A program made the translations under genes and the position numbers. DNA of 64,000 nt from Fistulifera solaris (taxonomy: Eukaryota; Bacillariophyta; Bacillariophyceae; Naviculales; Stauroneidaceae), in the NCBI GenBank assembly GCA_030295235.1, contig AP026124.1:1302001-1366000 (forward strand), in the 5' to 3' direction. Positions 10,165 to 20,606 of the stretch are shown in pieces. Positions within the stretch are counted from its first letter, which is position 1. Every line of letters begins with the position of its first letter. The notes beneath the pieces are model-generated. The model did no database searches. It was not told where the DNA came from and was given only the letters and a program-made list of their open reading frames with translations.

Positions 10165-13100
10165 ATGGATTCGTTTCCGGAAGATCTGCTGGCAGGAGTA
10201 TTTCCGCTAGTCTTCGCTGTTGACGCCATACAAGGAAATGACGGTGGTTCTCCTCGAAGATCTTTGTTTGACCGATTTTTGGATGCTGTCGCGGCTTCGT
10301 TGGTGGAGGAGGCGCCAGAGAAAAAATCGACCAGTCTTTCCTTATTTCGATCCGAATTAGAAGATGAATTAGGGCATGATGCATTAGAGGAGTTTTCCTT
10401 CGGACAGCAAAGTCAAACTAGATCGAAAAGTATTACCTCTGGCATTTATCCCGGTTTCCATCCGGGCTTTGGGATGAATAAAGCCTTGAATCGAACGTTA
10501 AGTTCTGAAAGTGTCGACAGCAACAAAGTTACCTCATTCGCGAAAACGCTTAATTCGGGCCGCGATTTCTTCCAGCAAGCGCGTATTGAACCTATCAGTG
10601 CGAGACATGGCTTTCCTCCATCAAAGGATCCGGAAGGGACTAAGAATCTATCGAGTTACTTACATCAAGTAGTCAAGCGAAAAAACTTGGATTCTCTGTC
10701 GAAAGTGTTTCATAGTACGAGGATTGAGGGTATTCTTCCCGCGGGGTGGCTCGAAAAGCATGTTCATGCACTTCCTAGCGTAATACTTGTTGTGTGCAAT
10801 GTTACGTCCGACAGAATCAGTCAGGAAAAACAAGACCAAAATTTGTACGAAACGATTGATCATCTCCGGCAAAACTTGGTCCCCAAACGCAATTGTATAA
10901 TTCATGTGATTGGGCTCTTGCAAGATGATGTAACTCCGACACAAGGAGATATTTGGGGTCGCTCGGTTTCCAGCGAGTTTGGTGTCAATCATGGGCTCCA
11001 GCCGAGTACTGAGTTACTCATCAATGTGACCTTACTCAGAGCATCGTCGGACTTACAAGCCAATGACACGGGTATGCCTACAAGTCCTGCTTTGAAGCGC
11101 CTACACCGGACTATTCGAGATTCAAGCTTGTCTTACTATATTCATCAAACCCGACGCGCGAAGAATAAGCTGAGCATGATGTTAGGTCTGAAAGACGGAG
11201 TCGAATATGCCTCTCCACCGCCGCAACTTTTGCCTTTTTGCATTCGGTATTGCTTTAAGATAGCCATCTTCTATGAGTTTCAAGCAAAAGCTGAAAAGTC
11301 GCTGCTTTACATGAGCGAAGGCTACAGATACGCGTCAAAGTATTATCAGTTCCTGGTCGCTAAAGATAGCAAGGCATCCATCAACACATCCGACAGCGAT
11401 GACTATCAGCTGGAAAGCGCTGCGCATATCGGTGATGGCAACGACGTCGAAGTCTCTCTAGTTGGAACAGGAGCAATATCGTGGGAATCCGTTATTCCCG
11501 AAGCCCCTAAAGATATGATACACCAAAGTAAAGTGCTCGCTGAGTGGATGCATATGAAAGTGTTGGCAGCTGCGTTTTCGTCTCGAACAGACTCGGGGCT
11601 TTTTGCGGCATCGGAACAATGGCGCGCTCACTCTCGCATATTCTGTTCGAGCATGTATCAAGATAACGGGAGGATACCTCGTTGGAATCACTGGATGTAT
11701 GTTGCTCGACAGAGAATCGTTTTTACTCAACTTATGGAACGGCATCCTCCCTCTGTTACTAGTGACGATGGAGACAGAGCGCTATCCGAAGCGTTGCAAC
11801 AATGCTCTCTTTGGAGAGCGTATACTTCAGCTGCTGAAGCAATGCTTCGTTTGTCGCTAGAGGTTGAAAAATCATTCGTTGCTTCAGAGGGCGCTTGTTT
11901 TGCGGAAACCGAAGCGGAAAAATCAGATACAATGCGACCTCAATATGTCGGTGCAATTGATAGCAAAGGCTTGTTCCCTTTTCTCGTTGACGAACGTCGA
12001 GTTCCCCACAAAGGTAAGTCAGTGATTAATGCTTCAATTCCGCTTCCTCTTGTTCACTCAGCGATTATATTTGAAGACAAAGCCCTTGAATTTATTCTCC
12101 GCGCAATAACGCTGTACGAGACCGAACTGGAAAGAGAAAAACGGGGCTTTTATGCGGAGGATAGCTTTCGCGAGAGTTCATCGAGTCGGGAGGGTGCTCG
12201 GATGCATTATCTTGCAGGAGGAATATTACTTGGAATGGGTCGTCATGAGCAGGCTACAAGTTCCTTGGGCAAAGCGGCTAAATACGCTAGTGGTTGGCAG
12301 CAGCTCGAACTCGCTATTCGGCGGATGCTTATCGAATGCTATGAGAAGTATATACCGGCAACAAGCGATAGCGAGAGTGACGCTCTTGGTTCCATGATAC
12401 TTGATTCGTACTTTAATGCAGAAATGAGCCCTCAGGAACTCAGGAAAGCACTTGGCCATTTCCTATCAATTAGCGGAGGAGAGTCGTTAAAATGGTTTCA
12501 CAAGACAGTGGACGACGACGATACGAGCCTGCCCTTCTCTTTCGCTGTAAGCTTTCCGTGGAAAACGCATGCAATGTGCGGTGATACTGTTCAAGCTTCG
12601 GTCCTCATTCGCTCCAATTTGGACTATGCAGTTCACGTGAACTCGGTTGTGCTGCTAAGTTTAGCTGGAGAGCTTTCTATTCACTCCGATGACTTGCGTA
12701 GTGCTACAAATGTGAGCGAGGGCAGCGAAGAGGGGATCATTATCCAGGCGAAAACAGCCATCACAATTTCCACTGAGGTTGTTCTTCCAAAGGACACGTC
12801 CTTTATCGCTTCTGATGAGAGCGGCAACGGAGGGGAACAGGTAGGTGTAGCTGGCAAAGGGTCGTTTGCTAAAAATGCAAGGCCTCGGTCGGCTGGCGTC
12901 ACCGCAGCCGGCGGCGCGCGTTTTCTTGCTGAGGACACACTTCCGGACACCACGCAGCAGTCGCAGGGATGGAACCTTCGATTTCTCGGAGGCAAGCCCC
13001 TTTGCTGTGATGGTCTTCGTATAGCTTTTTACCCTGTACAAGCCGAGAAATCAGGCACTGAAAAAGACTCATTGACATTCATCGAATTAACCATGTTAAG

Positions 13101-14958
13101 AGAAAAGCCTCGTACGGCAGCAAATATAAAGCGTACGCCTTACGAGGAAGAGAATTACATCGCATCGGCGTGGTCACGACCAGCTTATCTACCCCTTTCC
13201 CGGGGTCCGCGCAGCCTCCGTGTCTCTGAGCCGATACCTCATCTAAGTGTGACCAACATTACGGACGAAATGACCTTTGGAAAGGCTGTAGAAGGGACAA
13301 TCAATAGGATAGTTCTGAAGTTGCAGGCTGGATCCGAGGAGGTTTGCTCAAACATCAAAGTATCAGTATCGTGCTTTAGCGTATTGGTTACTCCTAGTGG
13401 TTCAACGAAACGACTTGTGAACCAAGAAGACATTACCGCTGAAACAGAGAATTCTCTTGATATGACAAACCCCGCTTACAGAACCCCTGCACTTTTGGGT
13501 CGCACGAAAGAGACGTCAGTACTATCACTATTAGGGTACTGTACTCCACGCGGATGGGCTATGCTTGGCTCGGGACAGACGCAAGAGACTATCAACTTTT
13601 CGACGCTGAATGGAGGTGAGTGTTCGTATATTTCCTTCAACCTATTCCGACCCGCATCGGACATAGAGGTGGATTTGGAACCCACTGAGTCAATTTTGTT
13701 GGAAAAATTAGCGGACTGGAGTGTTTGTAAGACAGACTATTACGTCACAGTCTCTTATCAGCAGGAGCGTCCCTCGACAAAGAGAACACGCCCGGCAACG
13801 AGAGGACAAAGACGATCGCGTCGGCCTCCAACAATGACTGTACAGCCATATTCTCCGGATATTACTTCTCAGTCAACGAAAGTGGAACAGATTGACGGAG
13901 GAGAGCAAGATGCAAGTGATGAAGTGACACTGGAATTTATAGGGTCTGTTGTGTGGACAAATCCTTTAACCGCAACATTTTCCCGTGGATCTGGAAATAG
14001 CTGCCCCTCCGGTAGTAGACACCCATCGAATTCATTGGCCAGAGATCCACTGTACGCTGCTAAAGAATTCGTGTTGGTCGATGGGGAAAGTACAACTGCT
14101 GTGTGCCACCTTAAACTTGATTCGGCCATGGAAGGATTGGGTACCGATATTGTCTCCGTCTCGTTCAAGGTAAGTTAGAAACCATGGTGTATAGCTTTTC
14201 CTAGCCAATGTCTGATACACATATTTTCCACGAAGCCTGGTAACGAGCTTGAGGAGCAGACCGACTTGATATTGAAGTCAAAGGCTGTAGATGGTAGAGA
14301 TGGTCTTCTTTACAAGACTACTCCGGATGATCAGAGCCGACTTCTTTCGACAACTGACGCCGAATTTTCAATTTCATACGTAGTTGAGGCCCAAATGCGA
14401 CCTAATGTTTTGCGTGGATGTCTGTCTTCTCATTTGGGAGTAATAGAAGTCGAGTGGCTCCCGAAGGCGATCCCTTTGTCGCCTGATATTACCAAGGATC
14501 CTTCGGCTGTGGCAGCCGGCATCGATGCGCATGGCCCTCTCGCCTTGGATGCTCCATCCATTGTACGGTTCCGTGGTCCTCCGTTCTACATTGAAAGCGC
14601 TCCATTTATTGCTGAGATGGTCCAATGTTCCGAAGTGCCATATGCTACGAAACCTTTTGAAATCGCTTATAAGATTCTGAACAACACGGCTTTACACCAG
14701 CACTTGACTATCAAGTTACATGCGCTTCCAATTGTCGACGGCGGGAAAGCTTCTGATGATGATGGGATCCTTCTCGCCGGCACTGTGCAAGGCGATTTGA
14801 CGTTAAATCCTCATGAAATGAGGACGCTGTCGTACACTTTGTTGGCACTTCGCCCTGGACTCATCCAACTACCGGCCTTTGAGATTCTCTCGACAAGATA
14901 CAACACATACGTCGTTCAGGAGCACGGCAAAAGCAAGGAGATATTTGTGATGCCGTAA
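10165..14958 (+). CDS. TRAPPC11: TRAPP complex subunit 11 (foie gras/gryzun)
   Basis: Exon 1 is 10165-14169, exon 2 is 14236-14958 (66-nt intron, phase 0), giving 1575 residues. The N-terminal half fits the foie-gras domain: a strand LPSVILVVCNV, then a helical repeat region with LLPFCIRYCFKIAIFYEFQA and KSLLYMSEGYRYASKYY, as in the HQFKLAFFAEFRG / AVRYYRQAYRHL part of animal TRAPPC11. The second half is beta-rich, with the gryzun-type Ig-like repeats and a last segment after the intron (YKILNNTALHQHLTIKLHAL). TRAPPC11 is a large subunit of TRAPPIII, which controls Rab1 in ER-to-Golgi transport and autophagy; in humans it also affects glycosylation. The long frame has no break although homopolymer errors are common elsewhere here. 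Confidence 0.85.
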
Positions 14959-15382
14959 ACAATTGATCCTTTTCATCTTCAAAGCGGCTGGTGAGCCTCG
15001 AGGCGACGAAATGTTTGTTCAAAAGCTAAAAAGACGTTTCAGACACTCAAACCAATAAAATCATCCACCTCGACAGAATTTAAACTGTATACTTCGCCTC
15101 AAGCTTATCTAATGTGTATTTCTGCGAGCGTGGTACGATAAAGCATAAAAGCATTTTTCCGGGACTGCTGTATTGTTGATTCACGAAAAGTCAACGAATA
15201 CCCCCTACCACTACCATGTACACTTCACATGACAGTGTATATGCAACTAGATTGTCTGTCCGCTGTCCGCTGTCCGCCTTTGCAAACCTCGACCAACGAT
15301 CAAAAGGGGGAAAACCACACGCGCTTTTGTTCTTCACCTTCGTGGTGTCGTTAGTACAAAATAACAACAACAAGATTCAACA
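14959..15382. other. Intergenic
   Basis: Between TRAPPC11 and LTV1 on the same strand. Contains a short direct repeat ctgtccgctgtccgctgtccgc near 15255. No gene seen. Confidence 0.5.
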
Positions 15383-16987
15383 ATGGGCAAAACAAAGCCG
15401 TTTGTAGATAAAAAGAAGTCGTCAACGTATCACTTGCTTCACCGTTCACAACGCGATGTTGCCTCCGATATTCTATTGCAAGAAGGCGACTTGGCCGCGG
15501 CCGGAATGGTGCTGTGGCCCTCCGAAAACAACCTAGCAACAACAAACGAGGCTGTATTGTCCAGCGAGAGGGACTCGTCGATCATGTCCACATGGAGGAA
15601 GCGTCTTGAAGACGCGGGATTGTTGGAAGAAGATCCTGAGCGATTCTTGAAGCCAATCACCGGAACCGGGACATTTCTCAACACGGCCGGTCGCATCGGA
15701 GACGCCCGTGCACCAAACGACGCTCGAGCCTTGTTGAAAGAGGACGATACTATTCTCGAAGTTGAAAGACAGTTCAACTCGATCCCTTTGACCGCAGATT
15801 GCATGGACGAAGATATAGCACAGGCTCTCTTTGGAGATTTCGACGAGAATGAATTCGAAGAACTCAACGATGATTTTGTGTTGGACGCTGCACAGGAGCC
15901 AGAAGACGGTGAAACTCATGATGTGTTTGATTACGATGAGCACATTAATCGGCTCATGGCCAAGGCAAAACTTGAGAGAAGAGGTGATCCTGCGATCCCC
16001 GGCACTCACGCTTGGGGCAAACAAGATAATCAGTTCTTTTCAGGAATGAAGCCGCTTCACGAAAATGATGACGAGGACTCGTGGGATAACGAGTTCGGTA
16101 AGAATATGGGAGTTGCCCCATCTTTAAGTCCCGAGGAAGAAAAGGTGCTTTGTGAACAATTCGAAGCAACACTTCTCGAGTACGACTCGGATGACCTGGG
16201 TGACTGTCCTGACGAGGAAATTGGAGGAACACGACCGCTAGAAGGCGATGCGCAGTTTGAAGCAACTTTGGATGAATTTTTGAACGAAAAAGAAGATCAA
16301 GTTTTTATGATAGGGAAGCGCGAATATCTGGGCGGTATTAAAGAGAGGGGAGGAAGTGGATTCTCAGCTCTTTTGGGTGGAAGGATGGTCCACGCTAAGT
16401 ATTTAAATGACTTGAACCCAGCCGAAGATGACGAACCCCCAACGAATGTAAATCAGCTTCTGATGGAGGCCCAGGAAACTCTTAACCGACCACCACAACA
16501 GCCACCAGCCGAGGAGATTCTTATTGACGGGAAGTCATACTTTTCTGAGCGTGAGAGGAATCCTTGGGACTGCGAATCTGTTCTCTCAACATATTCGAAT
16601 CTGGCAAACAACCCGGTGACGATAGGGCCTAAAGTTCGACGGAAGAAGAAAAGCAATACAAGTGTTGCGTCCCTGCAGGAAGACGAACCAGTGCAACACA
16701 TTTTGTTAAGCCAAAAGACAGGGCTGCCACTTGGAGTACTACCCTCCCGACCTGTGATAGATAAGTTTGACGAAACGATCAACAGCGTCAATCGAGGAGA
16801 AGCTCGAAACAAGAAGGAATCGAATGAAGAAAAGAAGACCCGAAAGCAAGCGATAAAGCGGGAACGCCAGATGGCACGGATACAGAAGAAGGCCACTGCG
16901 GAGGTTTTCAAAGAAGAGTTCCAAAAACGAGCCGTAGACTATGGAGTTGACGATGTGGCAGGCAAAACTGTCTTTCGTTACAGTTAA
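15383..16987 (+). CDS. LTV1: 40S ribosomal subunit assembly factor LTV1
   Basis: Single-exon, 534 residues, ATG at 15383. The N-terminus KKKSSTYHLLHRSQRD matches the conserved LTV1 opening (KKKAVSFHLVHRSQRD in animals). The middle is strongly acidic with a conserved patch QFEATLLEYDSDDLGD, and the C-terminus is basic (KKTRKQAIKRERQ) and ends in an LTV1-like helix. LTV1 is a late pre-40S factor that holds uS3 and eS10 in an immature position and is released by casein kinase phosphorylation; it also supports export of the small subunit from the nucleus. Clean frame, no oddities. Confidence 0.9.
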   Translation: MGKTKPFVDKKKSSTYHLLHRSQRDVASDILLQEGDLAAAGMVLWPSENNLATTNEAVLSSERDSSIMSTWRKRLEDAGLLEEDPERFLKPITGTGTFLNTAGRIGDARAPNDARALLKEDDTILEVERQFNSIPLTADCMDEDIAQALFGDFDENEFEELNDDFVLDAAQEPEDGETHDVFDYDEHINRLMAKAKLERRGDPAIPGTHAWGKQDNQFFSGMKPLHENDDEDSWDNEFGKNMGVAPSLSPEEEKVLCEQFEATLLEYDSDDLGDCPDEEIGGTRPLEGDAQFEATLDEFLNEKEDQVFMIGKREYLGGIKERGGSGFSALLGGRMVHAKYLNDLNPAEDDEPPTNVNQLLMEAQETLNRPPQQPPAEEILIDGKSYFSERERNPWDCESVLSTYSNLANNPVTIGPKVRRKKKSNTSVASLQEDEPVQHILLSQKTGLPLGVLPSRPVIDKFDETINSVNRGEARNKKESNEEKKTRKQAIKRERQMARIQKKATAEVFKEEFQKRAVDYGVDDVAGKTVFRYS

Positions 16988-17065
16988 GTAGTTGATTTAA
17001 TCTATAGTTGCGCTGTGATCGCCTAAAACTGAATATGAACGGGATTGCTGCAGGCTTTTACACAT

Positions 17066-19744
17066 TCACACTGCTGAAAGAAAGTACACCGAAAGCTGTG
17101 AAAGAAGGTTAAGGATGGAGAAAATTGCCGAAAAGAGGAAGTGGGGTGCGTAGATGTCCCATACCATCAGATGTCGACGTAGCACAGATACGGATATGCA
17201 TGAACAAAGGGCTTCCACCACCTGGAAAATTAAGATAAATCGCCATATCGCTTGGCGACCGCGATGCTTGTTAAGCAGCCAAGTAAACACAAGGCCGGCT
17301 ATTTCCCACCCAAACGTATTCAAAAATAAAGAAGTGCCGGCAAAGATGTAGTTGAACTCTTTTGTCGCAACAAACGCAGCAGAGAGCTGAAGTCGGTTAA
17401 AAGCGCACCCATGATTCGTCGAAAAGAAGGTATGTCTAGTGATGAGCTTGACAAGGACTGCAAGGACAAAAGAATTGACCTCGAAAGCCCCACTGGCCAG
17501 CGACAAAGCATAGACAATCGAGCATTGAACAGAGTACAGAATAAGCGAGGCCGCAGCCGACGGACCCGTTACAAGCATGACGAGAATCAAGAACTTGAAC
17601 AGGGCAGTCAAGCCGTCAGTCTGAACTTCGTCCTCCGTGAACTTGTCTTTCATTAGCGCATTAATGGCCACGAGAAAAAGAGATGGGATCAAAAGTAAAA
17701 AGGCAAGCCGGCAAGGCAAGAAGCCATTCACATCAGAATCTGAAAGTCGCTTTTCGCACCAACTCCATGCTGTGAGTAACAAAGCCAGACAGTCTATGGC
17801 TGCGTGTACAGACGATCCAGTGAATTGCTTATGAAACAGAAACCTTCGGAAAAACAATAGCCCGGAAAGACTTGTAAGAAATACAAAAGGGTGGTGTGAA
17901 ATATGAAGTGGAATTGATGCGTCCATTCCATGCCCAGTCACTAACGACGAATGACAGCGCACACTAAGAGGAATGAAAAGTACGGCTTGCCAGGGAACTG
18001 TTGCGACGCGATCACTCCAGAGGCGGAAAGCGATCATTGAGCAAAGCACCGAAATAGAAAAGCCAAGAGATTGTTGTTCTTCCAAGATATAGCTGTTACT
18101 GAAGGTCAGCAACCCACACTGGTAGACTATCAAAACCATTGCAGCTATTATTTCCCAATACTGAGATGCAGGGGTCTTGACAGATGCTCTTAACCTGCCC
18201 TTCTTACTACATAAGAGCGGCACGCAAAAAGCAACAAGTGTGACAGACAGCAGAAGAATACCAGTTGTCATGCCAAAAGTATCGAACCGAGTCCACACAC
18301 GTTGGCCGAGATCCAAACAATCCTTTAGAAATACTTTGAAGTGACTGGAGGCACGAAGAAACGCCTCAACACTTATGCCGGCCTCTTTGTCCTCTCGTAG
18401 AGCGTCCTTGTAAAGATCGACAGCAGTTTCCAATTTGAGGGCGAGATCATCTAGACCAGGAAGCCGGTTCGCCGTCGCAGAGTATACATTGAAATAACGC
18501 CAAATTTGAGCCGAATTCAAGGCTAATGCGGCAGTTGTTTTGCGTACGTCTTCACCAGGCACAAGTGCAGGGACGAAGCTTCCCAAATTGGCATAGGGAA
18601 TTGGAAGTCCCAAAGTCATTGAAATCGTCGACACCAAGTCTATTTGATGGATGGAAGAAAACTGTGCTTCTTTTACAAGTTCTGATACAGACAAGGTTTC
18701 TTCCAGCTGATCCCACTTGACACTGTCTGCACATACAGGAGATGAATGTACAAAGAGAGCTGCATGGGTCTCTTCCGCTGTCCCTCCTCCATGATTCCCA
18801 TCTTCTGTCATCCCATGATCACCAAAGATAAAAGTCGTGTGGCACGAGTTGGACTCATCAAGTCTATCCAGGATCTTCGACAGAGCGTCATCCATCTCTT
18901 TGAGTTTAGCGTCCATGTGCTGATTGTGCGGACCGAAAGTATGCCCGACATGATCCACGCCCAAGAAGTGAACCACAATAACCTCAAGGTCTTCCGTCAC
19001 CGAAGCCCTTGTCCGTAACCTGGATAACATATCAGGAATGTGTTTCAAGCATCCATTGTCTACAGTGTCAAGATCGCGTGTATTGAACGAAGGATACGGA
19101 TAGCTCTCGGCAAAGAAACCAGGAAAAAGGTCTTCCCACGTATCATCTCCAACGAAACCCATTCGTGCTCGATGAGCCGAAAGTCCTCTATTTCTTCCGT
19201 CAATCGTAACTACTTGATGCATCCACGAGTCTTCTTCGACTGTCGCCCCTCCCATATTCGCAGATATATCTGCGAATGTGGGTAATCCTCCGGTAGTGAG
19301 TGCTTTCAACCGTTGCATGGTAACAGTAGGGGGGTCGGCCACAAACTGAAATAACCGAGCCTTCGCTTGTGTTCTGTTAGAGCCCTCTCTAAATTGTAAT
19401 TCGGGCTTTAGACGTCGTCCGACAGATTTCGGCAAATTGTAGTAAGCAAAATCGAAGCGTAATGCATCGACAACCAAAACAACCAACGAATCTATTTTTC
19501 GATCCATCCAACAGCCATTTCTTTGCTGTAAGGTCGATGATAGTATTCGAGATGATTCAAGACCCCTCACTTCTTCTAAAGTCAAACCGAGAACTTCGGT
19601 CAGTAGAGTCGCTGCTTCGTCACACGACGATCGCTCCGCCAGACTGCGTTTTGCCAGAAAAAATGAGGCGGTGAACCAGTACAGTCCAAACAAACACAAG
19701 CATATCCAACATAAGTCGTAGTATCGACGCTTTCGATCCCCCAT
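17066..19744 (-). CDS. PIGO: GPI ethanolamine phosphate transferase 3 (PIG-O)
   Basis: Single-exon, 892 residues, ATG at 19744. After an N-terminal membrane span (about residues 11-30) comes an alkaline-phosphatase-fold catalytic domain in the ER lumen: LVVLVVDALRFDF with metal ligand Asp93, the Thr-containing nucleophile region DPPTVTMQRLKALTTG, HFLGVDHVGHTFGPH and FGDHGMTEDGNHGG. These patterns are closest to PIG-O, which adds the bridging ethanolamine phosphate to the third mannose of the GPI anchor before protein transfer. The C-terminal half has many hydrophobic spans, as in the family. The partner PIG-F is not in the window. Confidence 0.93.
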   Translation of the reverse strand: MGDRKRRYYDLCWICLCLFGLYWFTASFFLAKRSLAERSSCDEAATLLTEVLGLTLEEVRGLESSRILSSTLQQRNGCWMDRKIDSLVVLVVDALRFDFAYYNLPKSVGRRLKPELQFREGSNRTQAKARLFQFVADPPTVTMQRLKALTTGGLPTFADISANMGGATVEEDSWMHQVVTIDGRNRGLSAHRARMGFVGDDTWEDLFPGFFAESYPYPSFNTRDLDTVDNGCLKHIPDMLSRLRTRASVTEDLEVIVVHFLGVDHVGHTFGPHNQHMDAKLKEMDDALSKILDRLDESNSCHTTFIFGDHGMTEDGNHGGGTAEETHAALFVHSSPVCADSVKWDQLEETLSVSELVKEAQFSSIHQIDLVSTISMTLGLPIPYANLGSFVPALVPGEDVRKTTAALALNSAQIWRYFNVYSATANRLPGLDDLALKLETAVDLYKDALREDKEAGISVEAFLRASSHFKVFLKDCLDLGQRVWTRFDTFGMTTGILLLSVTLVAFCVPLLCSKKGRLRASVKTPASQYWEIIAAMVLIVYQCGLLTFSNSYILEEQQSLGFSISVLCSMIAFRLWSDRVATVPWQAVLFIPLSVRCHSSLVTGHGMDASIPLHISHHPFVFLTSLSGLLFFRRFLFHKQFTGSSVHAAIDCLALLLTAWSWCEKRLSDSDVNGFLPCRLAFLLLIPSLFLVAINALMKDKFTEDEVQTDGLTALFKFLILVMLVTGPSAAASLILYSVQCSIVYALSLASGAFEVNSFVLAVLVKLITRHTFFSTNHGCAFNRLQLSAAFVATKEFNYIFAGTSLFLNTFGWEIAGLVFTWLLNKHRGRQAIWRFILIFQVVEALCSCISVSVLRRHLMVWDIYAPHFLFSAIFSILNLLSQLSVYFLSAV

Positions 19745-20202
19745 AGCCAGCGACGCTTTAGAGTGACTTTAAAAAACTCAAGTCTATTATAGTAGGATGT
19801 CGACGCCTTTTGTTGGGTTGTTGATGAAGATGAAGATCCATTCCAACCCTTCACAGCTCCATAGCACCGACAAGAAGAATGCCATCATGGCTGGAGGCTG
19901 GAAAAGTACATTTTTACCGACTCTGAACAAGCAGTATAGCGTTAATAATAGTCGTGTTGAAGGCAGAAGGCATCCCGAATCCCGACGAAACTTATATTTT
20001 TCAGTCCCGAACTATTTCCTACCCGCTTTGTTCAACTGAACTATGACGTCTGTAGCCTGCTTTCGAGCGCAAAATGTTACCAATAGCCAATCTTCAAGCA
20101 TGTCCGTAATCAGTTGATGATGATGATGGAACAATTTGGGTGAGTTGCTCTCGGAAAAGTACGTAGAATATCATAGTTGACAATAGCTTTAAGAGGAGGA
20201 TA

Positions 20203-20237
20203 CCAGTACCGGTACCTGGTACCAGGTACCGTACCGG
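20203..20237. repeat. GTACC palindrome cluster
   Basis: Overlapping palindromes built from GGTACC, ACCGGT and CCAGGTACC, immediately before the minisatellite. Perfect dyads such as GGTACCTGGTACCAGGTACC can fold on themselves. Same motif class as 718-733 and 37151-37170. Confidence 0.6.
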
Positions 20238-20239
20238 TC

Positions 20240-20455
20240 AAGCAGCGGCTCATCGCGATGAAATGTGTTTCACGAAGGTTAAGGGTCAAGCTTAACAACG
20301 GCGCGATGCGCGATGAAATGGTTTCACGAGGGTTAAGGGTCAAGCTTAACAACGGCCCAAGGAAATGTGTTTCACGAAGGTTAAGGTTCAAGCAGCGCCT
20401 CATCGCGATGAAATGTGTTTCACGAAGGTTAAGGGTCAAGCTGCACAACGGCGCG
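20240..20455 (+). repeat. Minisatellite, 48-bp unit, four copies plus a partial
   Basis: Copies at 20240-20287 (48 bp), 20288-20341 (54 bp), 20342-20389 (48 bp) and 20390-20437 (48 bp), then a partial to 20455. Every full copy ends in TTTCACGA(A/G)GGTTAAGG(G/T)TC. Copies 1 and 4 begin AAGCAGCG(G/C)CTCATCGCG, copies 2 and 3 begin AAGCTTAACAACGGC, so there are two alternating front halves. Copies 1 and 4 are nearly identical. Confidence 0.85.
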
Positions 20456-20606
20456 TTTTACGGAGTATTTGCTTCCTCTCCACGTACGATGAACAGACTT
20501 AAATGCTACACCAACCAACACTGGAAAAAACAAGAAAACGACGATGGATTGCAGAACAGTAACCTTCCTGATGAGCAGCTCCATTAAAGAAAAGAATAAC
20601 ATCATC

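Larger units (their letters stand above)
19745..20606. other. Intergenic with minisatellite
   Basis: Upstream of both PIGO (minus) and DDX27 (plus). Holds a GTACC palindromic cluster and a tandem array listed separately. A plus-strand frame through the array reads as a repeated basic peptide but has no coding character. A TGACGT site lies at 20043-20048. Confidence 0.6.

Noticed and set aside
20240-20455. CRISPR array
   Set aside because: Direct head-to-tail units without unique spacers, in a eukaryotic nuclear setting.
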